Source: Artemia franciscana
Taxonomy: Eukaryota > Arthropoda > Branchiopoda > Anostraca > Artemiidae
DNA length: 64,000 nt
NCBI RefSeq assembly: GCF_032884065.1
Contig: NC_088873.1
Coordinates: 8,815,702 to 8,879,701, forward strand
Reading direction: 5' to 3'
In this document: piece after piece, positions 22,650-34,881 of the stretch
How positions within the stretch are numbered: the first letter of the stretch is position 1
Layout: each line of letters opens with the position of its first letter
Made by a program: the position numbers and the translations under genes
Notes under the pieces: generated by a model
What the model was told of the DNA's origin: nothing
What the model saw: the letters and a program-made list of their open reading frames with translations, nothing else
Database searches by the model: none

Positions 22650-23942
22650 AAGTTTTCTCAATTGAAAGTAAGGAGCAACATTATAACTTGAAAAGAACAC
22701 AAATTATTACGTTTATGAAGGGGGTTACCCCCTTCTCAACACCTTGCTCTTCACACTAATGTTTTTTAATACTTTTCAAAAAGCTTCTTATTGTTCTAAT
22801 TAAACAACCTTGTGGTTCAGGAGTTGTTCTAAAAAAATTGAGACAAAATTCAAAATTTAGCATATGGAGTGAGGTATTGAGGAGGGGGCAACCACCTATA
22901 CGTAATAATTTCTGTTTGTTTTAAGTTTTAATGTTGCTCTTTACTTTCAGTTGATTTTTTTTTAATTTAATGTCTGATCGTTTTTTAAATAATGACAGGA
23001 AATCTGGTCTCACCTCCAAGGAGAAATCCTCATCCACATGAAAATTTCCTCTAGAAAATTCAATCCCAGTTATAATTTACCCCAGAGATTTGCCCTTAAC
23101 AACTCCATGCGTAAAAGTAAGACGGAATAGGGAAAGAAAGACATATAAAAAGTATTTTGAATAGGAATTCCGGAAAATTCCCCATGTAAAATTTCCCTTG
23201 ACAATTTTACACCCTGAAAACTTCCCTCCCTGTGGAAAATTCCCCCTAGGAAAACCCTCCCGCAGAAAATCCGTCCCCCACCCAAAAATGTATGCATGCT
23301 TCCCAATAACAAATGTAATGTGTAAACAATGGGCAAATTTTTATAAATTAAAGACCTTTCCTCTGGGTCTGTGGGGGATCATGTTATATCCAAAGTTATT
23401 GGACCTTTCAACTATGATGAACTAAATGGCTATCTCAAAATTTCGATCATATAATTTTGGGGGAAAAGGGTAGTGGAGGGTGCCTAGTTGTCCCCCGCAT
23501 TTTGGTCACTTAAATAGGGCACTAGAACTTTTAATTTCTGTTCAAACGACCCCTCTCTCGATATTCTAGGTCCATTTGATTGATACAATCCATGAACTTT
23601 CTTCTGGCAAAAAATTAAAATTCCATATTTCGCAGACAGGAGGTTGAAACCTCTGAAATAAGATTATCTGGTATGATGAATCTAATGGTGTGATTTTTAT
23701 TACGATTCTTTGACTTTAAGGTGGTGTTTTCCCCTTTTTAGAAAATCATTAAATTTTCTCAGGGACATAGTCTTTGATGTGTAACACTAAACTTAATGAA
23801 ACTTACATATTTGAAATAAGCATAATAAGTCTATTCTTTTGAATATATCTATCAACATATATATCACCGTTTTTGGAGTTTCAGTTATTATTGAGCTGGG
23901 TCACTCCTTACTTACAGTTTGTTACCACAAACTGTTTGATTA
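22650..23942 (+). mobile_element. long copy of the foldback MITE-like family
   Basis: It has the same architecture as 1900-3232. A paired foldback left part runs from about 22662 ('gaaagtaaggagcaacatta') to 22950. An internal non-coding part carries 'cttcccaataacaaatgtaa', 'gctatctcaaaatttcgatc' and the 'ggtgtgattttt' block. The right end is a hairpin (cagtttgt tacc acaaactg, 23918-23937) followed by tttgat. It lies upstream of the STPR-like coding exons, possibly in a 5' intron. Confidence 0.65.
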
Positions 23943-25690
23943 AATTCATAAAAACTTGCTTGCTATCTAAAACTCTCAGTAAACCTTGAAAGACAACCAA
24001 TAGACTATAGCCCCCCCCCACAATGAAAAGGTAATTAAAACAAAACAGAGTAGACACACAAAATTACAGAGCGTTCATCTCAATTTTAGTTGAAATCTAC
24101 TGGAAATATGCAAACATCAAAAGGGGGCAAGTTTTTGCCTATTTTTGCCAGACAGCCTCTAGTTCTTTTTTTGGAGGGGGAAGGGGAGGAGATATCTCAA
24201 ATGAAAGGTTACCTTCAATTAAAATTTCATATCAACTTCAACTAAGTTCCCATAGCATACATATACTCATTTGACAGGATTGGAGAAAAATCTCTCCTGC
24301 TACCAGCATAAAATTCAAAGAGCCCCTTCTCCCCCCAAAAAATGAAAAATACCCTGACACTTTCACATTGATCCACTAGCTGTGAGGCAAAAGAAGGTAC
24401 ACATAATATGACTATGGATGAGATTCGTCATGATTTTAACAGAGCTTAATGTGTAATTAGAAAAACAAAGACTTGGCTGGTAGCAAATAGCTTCACGTCT
24501 CCAGCATGTGATAATTCAAGACAAATATTATATGGAGTATTCTGCAACAAAATATAAGCAGAAAAGACAAAATTAACCAAATTAGGAAACAAGTCTTGCT
24601 GAAGATTAGATCAAATACAAACTGATAAGTAAACGCTTCTCAAACTTCAAACACATTAAATGCTTCTTATATTCTGGTGAGTCTTAGTTTCTTTCAAGAG
24701 TTACGTAAACACAGTCAATGTTCAATATGGTATTCAAATGGAAAAAAAAGTTTGTAAGATCATTCAATCTGCTCTTTCATTCCTAATTTTTTAGGAGAAG
24801 GTTCAGCTACTACAGTGTGCATATACGGTTGCTTTATTTTAATTACAAAATTATAAAACACATAACATCAATCCAAGTAGCCACTCAATGAAAGAGAGTC
24901 AAGATGTTGCTGAGTCCCATTATCTTTTTTCTTGGGGGGGGGGGGCAAATGTAGATTTTGCCACCCCCTGCCATGCCATTAATATTGTGAATATTGCAAT
25001 TTTCATTTGGGGAGAAAGTTGAATGTATTTCATGCAAAAGTAATCATACTGGTAGGTTTCTATTCCTTGTATATTGTTTTTCAAAATTACTAGTTTTATC
25101 AACTCATAATTTATTCTCTATGTTTTTAAAAGATACATATAACTATTATTTAAAGAAAAAACTTTTCTCTCTCCAAATATAGCCTAATAAAATGGTAGTG
25201 GGTTAGGTTTATTGATTGTAAGTTGTAAAATCCACTGCATGTATATTTACCCAGGACAATTATCAAACAGTTTGTTGTAACAATCTATAAGTGAAGAGTG
25301 ACTCGGCCCAATAGTAGCCATAACTCTAATAAATAGATAAATTGAAAGAGATGGCTTTTTATGCTGATTCCAAATCTACAAAATTTATTATATATTGCTA
25401 CAAACCTGAGAAAATTCGCCAGATTCCTAAAAAAGAGAGAAACATCCCAGAAATCAACAGATGTGATGAAAATTGCACAATCAGATTCAACATATAAGAG
25501 AACCTTACTGTATGGGTGAAATTTCATGGGGGGCTATTTTTCAATGAAAGAATTTTCTGCTAGGAGCTAAGTTTCCAGGTGAATTTTCCAGGGAAAATTT
25601 TTACAAGGGGACAATTTACCAGAATTCATATATAAAATATGAATTCTGAATGTATTTCATGGGAAACTAATTGTACTGGTAGGTTTCTAT
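23943..25690. other. no gene seen
   Basis: AT-rich with G11 near 24936 and C9 near 24011. No exon or element recognised, apart from a short block near 25010-25095 repeated at 25650-25710 ('gaatgtatttcatg' followed by 'actggtaggtttctattcc'). Confidence 0.4.
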
Positions 25691-25699
25691 TCCATGTAC

Positions 25700-27050
25700 A
25701 TTATTTTTCAAAAGTACTAGGTCCAGTGCTTTGGCAAGTTTAGTGCTTCTGGACATGCTAGGACTATTAAAATTGGTAGGTGTGTCAGGGACTTGCACAA
25801 ATTGACTTTATAACAGTCATTTCCCTGATTCAACCATCTGGGGGACTGGAGGGAGATGAAAAATTAGAAGAAATGAGGTATTTTTAACTTATAAGGTATT
25901 TAGCTTGTTCAAATAATTCGCCAAAGCAACACAAGGTTGCACAGTCTGCAATTGGAGCCCATGAAGATGAAGATTGCAATATCTAATTCTTACCATCATT
26001 CGTTCATACCCCAGGTAATCAGGATCTGGAACAAACTACCATTCCCAGTCAAAAAAGTGAAATCACTGGAAGCCTTCTCCAATAGCCTAAACATAAACAT
26101 ACCATATCTCAAGACTTTTAACATAGGACGACTTTAAATGGAAATTGTCTGCAGTCGATCTGCTCTTCGCCCTGCCATAACATTTTTCTTCTAAAAAGGT
26201 GTCAGTTGTATAGAAATTTTGTATTGAGAGGCATGAGGAATAAAGTTATTTGTTATTTATGAATGGGTGATTGGATCTTAATGAAATTTGATATTTTGAA
26301 GGACCTTGTGTTTCAGAGCTTTTATTTAAATCCTGACCATATCTGGTGATATTGGGGGAGTTGGAGGGGGAAATGAGAAATCTTGGAAAATGCTTGGAGT
26401 GGAGAGATTGGGATGAAACTTGGTGGGAAGAAAAAGCACAAGTCCTAGACACATGATTGACATAACTGGAATGGATCTGCTCTCTTTGGGGGAGTTGGGG
26501 GCAAGGGTGTTAATTTGGAAAAATTGAGGTATTTTTAACTTAAGAATGGGTAACCAGATCTTAATGAAATTAGATATTTAGAAAGAACTCATGTCTCAGA
26601 GCTATTATTTTAAATCCAAACCAGATCTGGTGACTTTGGGGGGGGGGGAGACCAGAAATCTTGGAAAATGCTTAGAGTAGAGAGATCAGGATGAAACTTG
26701 GTGGGTAGAATAAGCAAATGTTGTAGATACATGATTGACATAACTGGACCAGATCCACTTTCTTTGGGGGAGTTAGGGGGATCCAGTGCTTTGGGCAAGT
26801 CCAATGCTTCTAGACATGCTAGGACAAAGAAAATTGGTAGGCATGTCAGTGACCTGCACAAATTGACTTGATAGTGTTGTTTTCCCTTATTTGATCATCT
26901 GGGGGGGGAGAGAATGGAGAGGGAAATTAGAAAAAATGAGATTTTTTTTAACTTACAAGTTGGTGATCAGATCTTAATGAATTTTGATATTAGAAGGGCC
27001 TCATGTCTCAGAGCTCTTATTTTAAATCCCAAATGGCATCAAGCCTCTGA
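25700..27050 (+). repeat. diverged ~285-bp-unit repeat array, interrupted
   Basis: At least three units ('agatcttaatgaaat', 'cagagct.ttattttaaatcc', 'agtggagagatcgggatgaa', 'tgattgacataactgga') start near 26258, 26540 and 26945, with partial matches from 25720. They belong to the same family as 31416-31850 and 34200-37090 (opposite orientation there). The G-rich runs (up to G9) mark each unit. Confidence 0.7.
25925..26258 (+). mobile_element. LINE 3' end (last ORF2 residues and 3' UTR)
   Basis: A 66-codon reading ends SYHHSFIPQVIRIWNKLPFP, VKKVKSLEAFSNSLN and a stop. This is the WN.LP...K.SLE.F...L signature at the C-terminus of CR1/Jockey-group ORF2 proteins. It is followed by a short 3' UTR ending 'gaataaagttatttgttatt'. 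5'-truncated and dead. It sits within or beside the 285-bp repeat units. Confidence 0.6.
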
Positions 27051-27093
27051 TTTTCCTTTTAAATCAATCTATTGATTCTTAGAATTTTGCTAG

Positions 27094-27635
27094 AGTAAAA
27101 TTATAGTTTAACAACTTTTTGCTATCTTGGAAACAGGTTAGGTTAGGAAAATGAAACTTTCAGGGATGGGTCTACAGACTAAAGTATATCCTAGGAAGGT
27201 ATTTTGAAGTACCTACCTCTACTCCTTCTCCCCTAGAGGGTGTAGACTTATGATGACTTGTAAAAATAATTTTTATTATAAAAGTGGAACCTTGAAAATA
27301 GATGTTCTGCTTAAATGAAGCATTAAAAAACTGTTTTCAGCTTCACAACTTTGCTGTATCCTAAGTTATGAGGTTCAAAGATCCAAAACAAGAGAAAAAG
27401 AAACTGATTGTTGAAAATTAAGGTAAAATGTTGTTTTTTCAAAATTCCAATAGGTATAGACTACCTATCAAGTAGGCAAATTTCTCAGACTTAGAAATCA
27501 GATAAGGGTTAACATAGAAGCTTGGCATTGCCTTCCCAGAATATGGTTTGGCCCCTGGATTCATTAATGGAAGTTTTATTTTCCTAACCTTAACTCCTTT
27601 CCAAGATAGGAAAAAGCAGCTAAACTAAATTTTAC
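27094..27635. mobile_element. TIR element, family shared with 60913-61511
   Basis: It begins 'gtaaaattatagtttaac' and ends with its inverse 'taaactaaattttac'. The left interior 'gttaggttaggaaaatgaaa' is mirrored by 'ttttattttcctaaccttaa' on the right. The middle ('ttttcagcttcacaactttg', 'gaaaattaaggtaaaatgtt') is shared with the copy at 60913-61511. No transposase ORF, so non-autonomous. Confidence 0.7.
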
Positions 27636-28179
27636 CCAATTCTTTTCTTGAAAGTACCATTGTAGGAAATACTTCAAGCAATTGCCAGCTTATTAGATAA
27701 ATTGAAATATATGATAGTTTCATGTTCCCTAATAGCCTAAACAAATAAAAAGTATATGTTGTGGATTGTAGAAATAAGTCTGGACTTTAGGCTACATGCC
27801 ACTTAAATACACAAAAATTGAGCACTCAAAAACAAAATTTTCACTTTCTTTTTGTATCCCATATCATCAAAATGTCAATTAGGCCTAGATAATGTTTTAC
27901 AATAGCCCAGTACCTAACTTTTAATTTAAACTATTGTCAGAATTGCTAGAAACCATTGGCTAGTAAGGGAACCAAGTAAGTTAAAAAAAAATATTATTTA
28001 CTTTGGAGCCAAATACCTCCACACTACAACTACATACATCAGAATACCTTCCTGTGGGATCAGTGAGAATCTACATTCATTCCTGACAGATACATTTGCC
28101 TAACTCATCCACTTTCCAAGAAACAAAAGCTCCTTATCTAGAATTTTACCATAGAATAATAGGACAGTACAGCCCTCTT
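27636..28179. other. no gene seen
   Basis: AT-rich sequence between the TIR element and the CpG-richer patch. No coding exon or named repeat recognised. Confidence 0.4.
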
Positions 28180-28290
28180 GTTTTCAGGCCGCCATTTGTC
28201 TTCAAGGACCTTATGACCAGGGCAGAACAGCCCTAACGCCGCTTTTGTCCCTTATTCAAAACCGCCGCGATGACACTTTCTACTGTTGCC
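28180..28290 (-). promoter_or_regulatory. CpG-richer patch with YY1-like motif, candidate promoter
   Basis: The local sequence is unusually rich in CG and GC (gccgcc, aacgccgctt, accgccgcgatg) within an AT-rich region. On the minus strand 'gacaaatggcggcctg' resembles the YY1 site found at many housekeeping promoters. It could be the promoter or first untranslated exon of the STPR-like gene about 5.7 kb downstream. No transcript evidence is available, so this is tentative. Confidence 0.2.
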
Positions 28291-29332
28291 AAATTTAACT
28301 CTTCAACTTCAGGGGGTTTCTGAAAGTAAATTCGCAGAACACTAATTAAGTAAAACGTTATATAAAATAGCGCAGGCCTAAAGAAGTTGAGGGTTCTGAA
28401 TTTGTTTTGTGCTCACATCCTTCTTACTCTAAATAACACAACAACCTTAGCCTCTGTTTCATTGATTCTTATTTTGTTCCTTATATTATTATTCTATTCA
28501 TTATGAATATCAGAATAAATTTAGCAGAGGCGCCATTTGGGGGGGGGGATCAGGGGTGGACAAATGCTGACTCCAGATTTTCCAGGGGAGCCCGAGCTTC
28601 CACCACAAAGGGTTTTTTTTCCGGCCATAATTATCCATTATGTCCAACATAATCACTTCTGTTCAAATGATTTGAACTAACTGCACGCCTATTAGCCAAA
28701 GAGCGTTATTACCTGACAACCCTTGGGTAATTACGCTATTTGCTATTAATCATTGTAAAATCTGAAAGTAGGTTAGATTCATAATAAAAAGTCTCAAGTT
28801 CAGTCAAATGCCCCATGCCCACCCCAAGATTTGGCCCAAATGGCGCCTCTGAAACTTAGATAACATCAAATTGACTTACTAAATTTAAGTAGAAAGAAAG
28901 TTTCAGTCAATCAATTAGTGACCTAGATTCGTAACTTAACCTAGTTCTTGATAAAACTGTACACGATAGGTCTCTCTTCTTTTGCTTGTTCATTAGTTTC
29001 AGAATTAAGATACAGTAAAGAACTTGGAATCCTTAATCTTTGATTAAATTATTTTAGAAAGACTTTGGAATTTTGGCAGGTTTAGGCTGAAAGAGCAAAA
29101 TTATCTGTGAACTAATTTCCCAGATAGGGTTTATAATGTTTAGCTAGACTGAATATTGAACAACATCTACGTAATAGGTGACTTAAGGCCCACCTTGAAA
29201 TAATTACCATGATTATTTGAAACATGTTCCTTTGCAGGCTAACACTAAAAATGCCCACGCTCACAATCCCCACGACTAAAAATGCCCACGATTGGATACA
29301 TTTTAGGTTTCAGTCCTTAATTAGGGATGCGA
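28291..29332. other. no gene seen
   Basis: AT-rich sequence with a G9 tract near 28540 and no supported exon. Confidence 0.4.
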
Positions 29333-29582
29333 CGAGGGGTTGCTCACTCCACGAACCTGTGTACACCGGGTGCCGGGAGGGTGCCATTTCATCCTAGACA
29401 GGGTAAAACTGACAAAAGTGGAAGGTGCCGGGTGGGTGCCGGGTGGGTGCCAGGAAGGAGTGTACACCGAGTGCCGGGTGCCAGGAGGGTGCCATTTCAT
29501 CCTAGACAGGGTAAAAACTGACAAAAGTGGAAGGTGCCGGGAATGAGTGTACACTGGATGCCGGAGAGTGAGCAATCCCTCG
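29333..29582. repeat. G-rich tandem repeat bounded by inverted repeats
   Basis: An ~100-bp unit ('gtgtacaccg', 'ggagggtgccatttcatcct', 'agacagggtaaaa', 'ctgacaaaagtggaaggtgc') occurs twice with a third partial start, at 29359, 29460 and 29546. The block is flanked by 'gaggggttgctcactcc' (29334-29350) and its inverse 'ggagagtgagcaatccctc' (29563-29581). The short ORFs open in several frames come from the repeat. Confidence 0.75.
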
Positions 29583-29717
29583 GGATAAGAGAGCGATGGG
29601 AGGAGTAGAAGATGAGCACCAGAATGACGATAATCGATCTGAACTTGTATAATATCAATTATAACACAATACTGGTTAAAGGTTTACGAGAAATATGCGT
29701 GGCGTATTGCGTCGCAG

Positions 29718-30065
29718 CTAGATGCCGCAAAAGCGCTGTGCTTTCTTGAGGAAGCCTCTGACAGATACGGAGCCCCCTTGGAACTTTTCTTTTAAAGCTT
29801 GAATCTGTTCATCTTTCCGGACCATTCTTCGGTTCCTTCGTCAGAAGTCGGCTCCAGCACTGATCTGGAGGAGGTCTGATTCCACCTCGTCTTGGATGTT
29901 CTGAACTTCTCTCAAAAGTCGAAACAAGTGTGGTCGGGCCGTAAATCGTCTGTTGAGGACTCGGTGCCAGGCCTCTACGTGGTTTGTGGTCCGAGGTCCA
30001 TTGTTATCATGTTGATTCCAGGTTTTGGGTTGATAAGTAGAACTCGCACTTAGCCAGGTATCTAT
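29718..30065 (-). mobile_element. MULE-type transposase C-terminal relic
   Basis: On the minus strand the reading DTWLSASSTYQPKTWNQHDN is followed by GPRTTNHVEAWHRVLNRRF. This is the TW...W......RT.N..E.WH....N motif downstream of the catalytic core in MULE/FLYWCH-associated transposases. An acceptor-like 'gtgttctttatag' lies just upstream. The frame meets a TGA at about 29840 but stays readable for 40 more codons (RRNRRMVRKDEQIQALKEKF and so on) to TAG at 29720-29718. The catalytic part is absent, so this is a fragment. Confidence 0.65.
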
Positions 30066-30289
30066 AAAGAACACAAGACGTGATATTTTAAGATTATCCT
30101 CGAAATTATCGCCTAATATTTTCTTTAGATAGAGTCGACAGTAGACCGTAAGCAGGAAAGAATCAACGAAAACACTAAAAAATATATTGTAGTTGGTAAT
30201 AGATGCCGTTGAAGCACAAATACAGCAACACAAACTTGACTTTAATACAATGAAAATTTCTGGTAGTAACCTTCAGCAATGACTGTTCA

Positions 30290-30793
30290 TTCAAAGACTA
30301 CGTCAAAAGCGTAGTGCGAAAAGGCCATTCCTCACTGCTAACCTTAGTGTCAATGCGTAGATTCGACTTCACAGTTCCCAAGCCCCGCCTCGCATATCTC
30401 ACTCACGTGCGCCCCCCTTTAGAATACTGCTGTCCAGTGTGGGTACCCCAAGTGCAGAATACAGTTTATCTAACGGAAGAGCTAGAAGCAGTACAGAAAC
30501 GTGTGGCGAGAATTATCATGGGACCTAACTTCCAATCATATGAGCAGTCTATGACAATGTTGAGGATCCCTAGTCTTTACTCCCGGAGACAAGACTTAAT
30601 TTTAAAATTCGGTAAAAAGCTGTTAGAAAGTAAAAAGTACAGAGACTTGCTCCCCCCTTATGCCCCCCAAAACAGCAGGACCAGACATTAGAATTGTAAT
30701 AACGTGTAACTGGTAATTGTTATTTCGAACTACAGTCTTGAAATTAGGTCCGCTTTTTTATAAAATTGGAATTTAAAAAATATAATAAATAAC
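30290..30793 (+). mobile_element. LINE 3' fragment, C-terminal ORF2
   Basis: A 125-codon reading contains RLAYLTHVRPPLEYCCPVW, LEAVQKRVARIIMG and LPPYAPQ. This is the thumb-to-C-terminal motif (Y....RP.LEY...VW......L...QKR..R.I.G) of CR1/Jockey-group non-LTR retrotransposons. The A-rich end near 30774-30793 is a plausible 3' tail. The RT core is missing (5' truncation). Confidence 0.75.
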
Positions 30794-31415
30794 CTTGGAC
30801 AAACTACTTGTCTGACAAATTAGGATGTAGCCAATTGCCTTTAGAACGACATTCTCAATATTTGTGCGTTTTTATCAATTATTGCTCCCCTCCCCCCAGG
30901 GTAGCACTGTTCCAAAACGGTAGACTAGTGAAGTGTGTTTTCAATTATTTTTATTTAGTACCACGGCGGAGGAGGAGCCTTACATACCTTTTCGACACAG
31001 CGGTCTTCTAGGTCCGTCAAAAAACTAACTTACTATTCAAGAGGGACTGTTCTTGCACCCGGGTTAAACAAACAAGAGCTGTAAGCTCAAATGACACTTG
31101 CATGGGTTGAAATGGATTGTTTCATCAAAAGAATTTTTGCGGTTACCTTTGCGGTTCATATGCACACTTTAAGGAAGCTAGAGAACATGTATTTTGTTTT
31201 TGAACTTGGCTGTAATGATGTGCACTTTAAAGGCACAGGAAATTCATCTAGAAGAAAAACAACTGATGCAAAACGATCATAAGCGAGCTAAAACTTCATT
31301 TGCAAGCAAAACCCCTGAGGTAAAAGTGATAATGGGCTCATGGGGATCATTGAAAATATATATATTGCTTAAAAGTATTTTTCTGAATCTGCGGTCAAGA
31401 CTGCTACTTTAAGAA
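30794..31415. other. no gene seen
   Basis: Mixed sequence between the LINE fragment and the 285-bp repeat piece; no recognisable coding exon. Confidence 0.4.
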
Positions 31416-31850
31416 ATGGCTGAATTTGGAAAGTGGCGACTTCTAAGCCAATCTTGCCGAATCTCCAATATTCCAGCCAAGTTTCATCGTCCTAGTACTT
31501 CTGGAAGTACCGTAAATTGCGATTACCGGAATTCCAAATCCCCCTCCCTGTTGCTCGAATCCGGTCTGGTCTTGTCTAACTTGTACTTGTTCTTCCCACC
31601 AAGTTTCATCCCGACCCATCCACTTTGAACATGTCAGAGGGTTTTCGGTTCCCCCTATCCTCCCAAAGTCACCAGATCCCTTCCGGACTTGAAGTGTAAC
31701 GTCTGAGACACATGGTCTTTCCAAAAATCAAGTTTCATTACGATCCAATCACCCGTTCGAAAGTTTAGTTGCCTCAAGATTCTGGATTCCCCATCCCTTC
31801 GTAGATAACTTCGAATACCACACTGCCTTTCCATGACGAAAGCAAAACAG
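31416..31850 (-). repeat. 285-bp-family repeat units, minus orientation
   Basis: It shares 'aagtttcatcccgacc', 'tcaccagatcc', 'agtttcattacgatcc' and 'atcacccgttcg' with the array at 34200-37090. It ends against the same junction sequence ('ccacactgcctttcc') that links such repeats to a hammerhead-bearing segment. Confidence 0.7.
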
Positions 31851-31901
31851 TTCAAAATAGGGATGATACCTTCTTATTGACAGTGAATAAATATAAAATT
31901 A

Positions 31902-31952
31902 TTTAACTGGATATTTCAAACACACATACAGTGTTCATCATCAGCAGTAAAA
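31902..31952 (-). ncRNA. hammerhead ribozyme motif (Penelope-type), copy 1
   Basis: On the minus strand: stem I 5' strand TTTTACTG, core CTGATGA (31944-31938), a stem II pairing around AACAC/GTGTT, GAAA, a very short palindromic stem III (ATAT), and a predicted cleavage after C at 31910. Stem I then closes with CAGTTAAA. All core boxes are present. Such minimal stem-III hammerheads are known from the terminal repeats of Penelope-like retroelements. Whether this copy cleaves cannot be judged from sequence alone. Confidence 0.65.
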
Positions 31953-32049
31953 CTCGTTTTACTGCTGATGCCCAATGCTTTCGGCATTGAAAAAGTAATC
32001 CCCGATTGTTCTTTTGTCCATTCCAGTCTAGGGACTTGTCCGTAATTTA

Positions 32050-33630
32050 TTATCAAACAGTTCGTGGTAACAAACTGTAAGTAAGGAGCAACCCGACTCA
32101 ATGTTAACCGAAACAATAAAAAACTAAATTTTGATAGCAAAAGATTCATCAAAAGAATCAGATTTTTATGCTTATTTCAAATCTTTAAGTTTCATCCAGT
32201 TTGGTTTTACTTATCAAAAGTTATGTGCATGAGAAAACTTGTCTTAGAGCCCTGCTGTGGAGGTTTCAAGCTCCTATCTGCAAAAATGTGGTATTTGTAT
32301 TTTTTGCCAGAAGGAAGATCACAGATGCGATTTATTTTTTCCCAGGGGGATCGTATCGACCCAGTGGTCCTAGAATATCACGGGAGGACTCATTTGAACG
32401 TAAATTAAAAGTTTTAGTGCCCTTTTTAAGTGACCAAGAAATAGAGGACAACTCGGCCTCCTCCCACGCTCATATTTTTCTCAGTCACCCGATCAAAAGT
32501 TTTCAGATAGCCATTTTGTTCAGCATGGTCGAAAAATATAAAAAACTATGTCTTTGAGAATGACTTAATCCCCCACAGTCCCCAGGGGAAGGGTTGCATG
32601 TTATGAACTTTGCCCAATGTTTACAAATAGTATTGGTTATTTGGAAGCATACAGCAGTTTTCAGGAAGGGGGGATTTTTTCTGAAATGGGGGGGTCATAG
32701 TTTACGTGGTAGGATCTTTACATGGAGGAATATTTCGTGGAGGAAAGGATATTGCTAAGAGGGGTGCTGGATTTCCCAGCTTTATTTAAAAAACGATCAA
32801 AAATAAATTAAAAAAACAAGTTTTTTCAGCTGAAAGTAAGGAGTAACATCACAAGTTAAAACAAACAAATACTACAACGTATATGAGGGATTCACCCCCT
32901 AGTCATTAACTTGCTCTTTACGCTTGATTTTTTTTAGTACTTTCATGAAGGCTATTTTTTCTAATTAAACGGCCTTTGTGAGGGGTTGAACCCCTTAAAA
33001 TATGGGCTGAACCCCTGGGGTTGACCTAGGGGTTGAACCCCTTAAAATATGTAATAAAAATATACAAATATAGATGTTCATTACGGAAGTTAATTGGTAA
33101 GTTAGGTAAATTTTATAATAATAAAAACGTTTGTAAATAAAATTAAAAGTTCCAGTGGCGTTTTTAAGTGACCAAACGAACAGGAAGGCAACTAGGCCTC
33201 CTCCTCCGCCCCTTTTCCCCAAAATTGCCCGATCAAAACTTCGAGAAAGCCATTTAGCCAAAAAATAGTAAAATTAATATGTAAATTTCCTTTCAATTAT
33301 TCATGTACGGTGAGCCAAAATAAAACCTGCATTAATTCAAAAACGTTCAGAAAAATTAAGTTTTTTTTTTTAACTGGAAGTAGGGAGCGACATTAAAACT
33401 CAAAACGAACTAAAAATATTTCGTATATGAAAGGGACTGTCTCCTCTTAAACGCGTCGCTCTTTATGCTAATTCTTGACTCTTTCTCACAGCTTTATTTT
33501 TTATAACAATAAACCACTTTAGCGTCAAGAGCAAGGCGTGGAGGAGCCCCATTCATATACAGAATAATTTCTGTTCGTTTTAAGTTTTAATGTCGCTCCT
33601 TACTTTCAGTTTTTAAAAAAAACTTTTTTT
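32050..33630 (-). mobile_element. foldback MITE-like family, one reverse copy plus a foldback unit
   Basis: It begins with the terminal hairpin in reverse (acagttcgtggtaacaaactgt, about 32055-32076, in 'atcaaacagttcg'). It continues through the inverse of the internal blocks seen at 2560-3230 and reaches 'gctgaaagtaaggagtaaca' near 32830. A further foldback unit at about 33365-33620 has near-perfect inverted arms ('gggagcgacattaaaactc' against 'gttttaatgtcgctcctt'). Non-coding. Boundaries between the two adjacent copies are approximate. Confidence 0.6.
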
Positions 33631-34817
33631 ATTTCACATAATGAAAGACGGATATCTTCTTTTAAATGATGTTCTCTTAAATCTCCCCTTTCTGCCTACA
33701 TTACCATTAATCTGAAGGAAATATTCAGTCAAATTCGTTTGAGTGTCTATCAATCTGCAATTTGAATACCTTTAATAACTTCATTATCTTTTCTATGAGT
33801 AGGTAATAACGATGCTAATTAAACTTTTTTTTTTAAATTACACACGAAGCATTCGTTTTAAGTTTGTTCCGGTAGTCATTTTTAATGATTTTGGCTGTAC
33901 TATAAATTTGACAATCATATTGGACCCCTCATTTTGCAATCCATTCCAATGGACTTGATCTTCTCCTATGGAGAAGTTTGAGCAGAATCAACTTACAAAT
34001 GTAGGAGAGGGACAAGGATATGTAAATATATTTTTTTTTTGAAGACGCAAAAGAAAAGTTCTCAAAATCTAGTTAGGGAATTTGTGATTTAAAAAATCAG
34101 ATGCAACAAGAGCTAAGAGCTCATATGGCACTTGTGAAGAGGCAAGAAGAGCTAAGAGCCAAGAGATCATATGGTATGAGCTCTAACAAAATTCTATGAA
34201 TCAATAGATTGATTTAAAAGGAAAATAAGAGGCTTAATGCCGGTGAGGATTTAAAATAAGAGCTCTGAGTCACGATGTCCTTCTAAATATCAAAATCTAT
34301 TAAGATCCGATCATCCACTCGTAAGTTATAAATACCTATTTTTTTCTAATTTTTCCTCTCCCTTTAGCCCCTCAGATGGTCGAATCTAGGAAAACGACTT
34401 TATCAAGTCAATTTGTGCAGGTCCCTGACACGCCTACCGATTTTCATCTTCCTAGCACGTCCAGAAGCACCTGACTCGCCAAATCACTGAACCCATGCCC
34501 CCAACTCCCCCAAAGAGAGCGAATCCAGTACGGTTCCGTCAATCACGTATCAAGAATATTTGCTTATTCTATCCACCAAGCTTCATCCCGATCCCTCCAC
34601 TCCAAGTATTTTCCAAGATTTCCCCCTCCAACTCCCCCCGATGTCAAGAATCTGGTCAGGATTTGAAATAAGAGCTCTGAGACATGAATTCCTTCTAAAT
34701 ATCAAGTTTCATTAAGATCCGATCACCTATTCGTAAAATAAAAAGACCCCAACGAAAGTAAAACAGTTCAAAATAGGGATGATACCTTTTTATTGACAGT
34801 GAATAGATATAAAATTA

Positions 34818-34868
34818 TTTAACTGGATATTTCGAACACATATACAGTGTTCATCATCAGCAGTAAAA
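34818..34868 (-). ncRNA. hammerhead ribozyme motif, copy 2 (left arm)
   Basis: The minus-strand reading carries TTTTACTG, CTGATGA, stem II GAACAC/GTGTTC with a TGTATAT loop, GAAA, ATAT, C, then CAGTTAAA. Stem I pairs at seven of eight positions and stem II is perfect over six pairs. Predicted cleavage is between 34826 and 34825. Confidence 0.7.
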
Positions 34869-34881
34869 CTGCTTTACTTAG

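Noticed and set aside
29321-29575. Overlapping ORFs on both strands with repeated His/Pro/Arg motifs
   Set aside because: All frames stay open because of the GC-rich tandem unit; there is no single favoured frame and no splice context.
33725-33745. Hammerhead-like 'ctgaaggaaatattcag'
   Set aside because: There is no stem II between the core box and GAAA.
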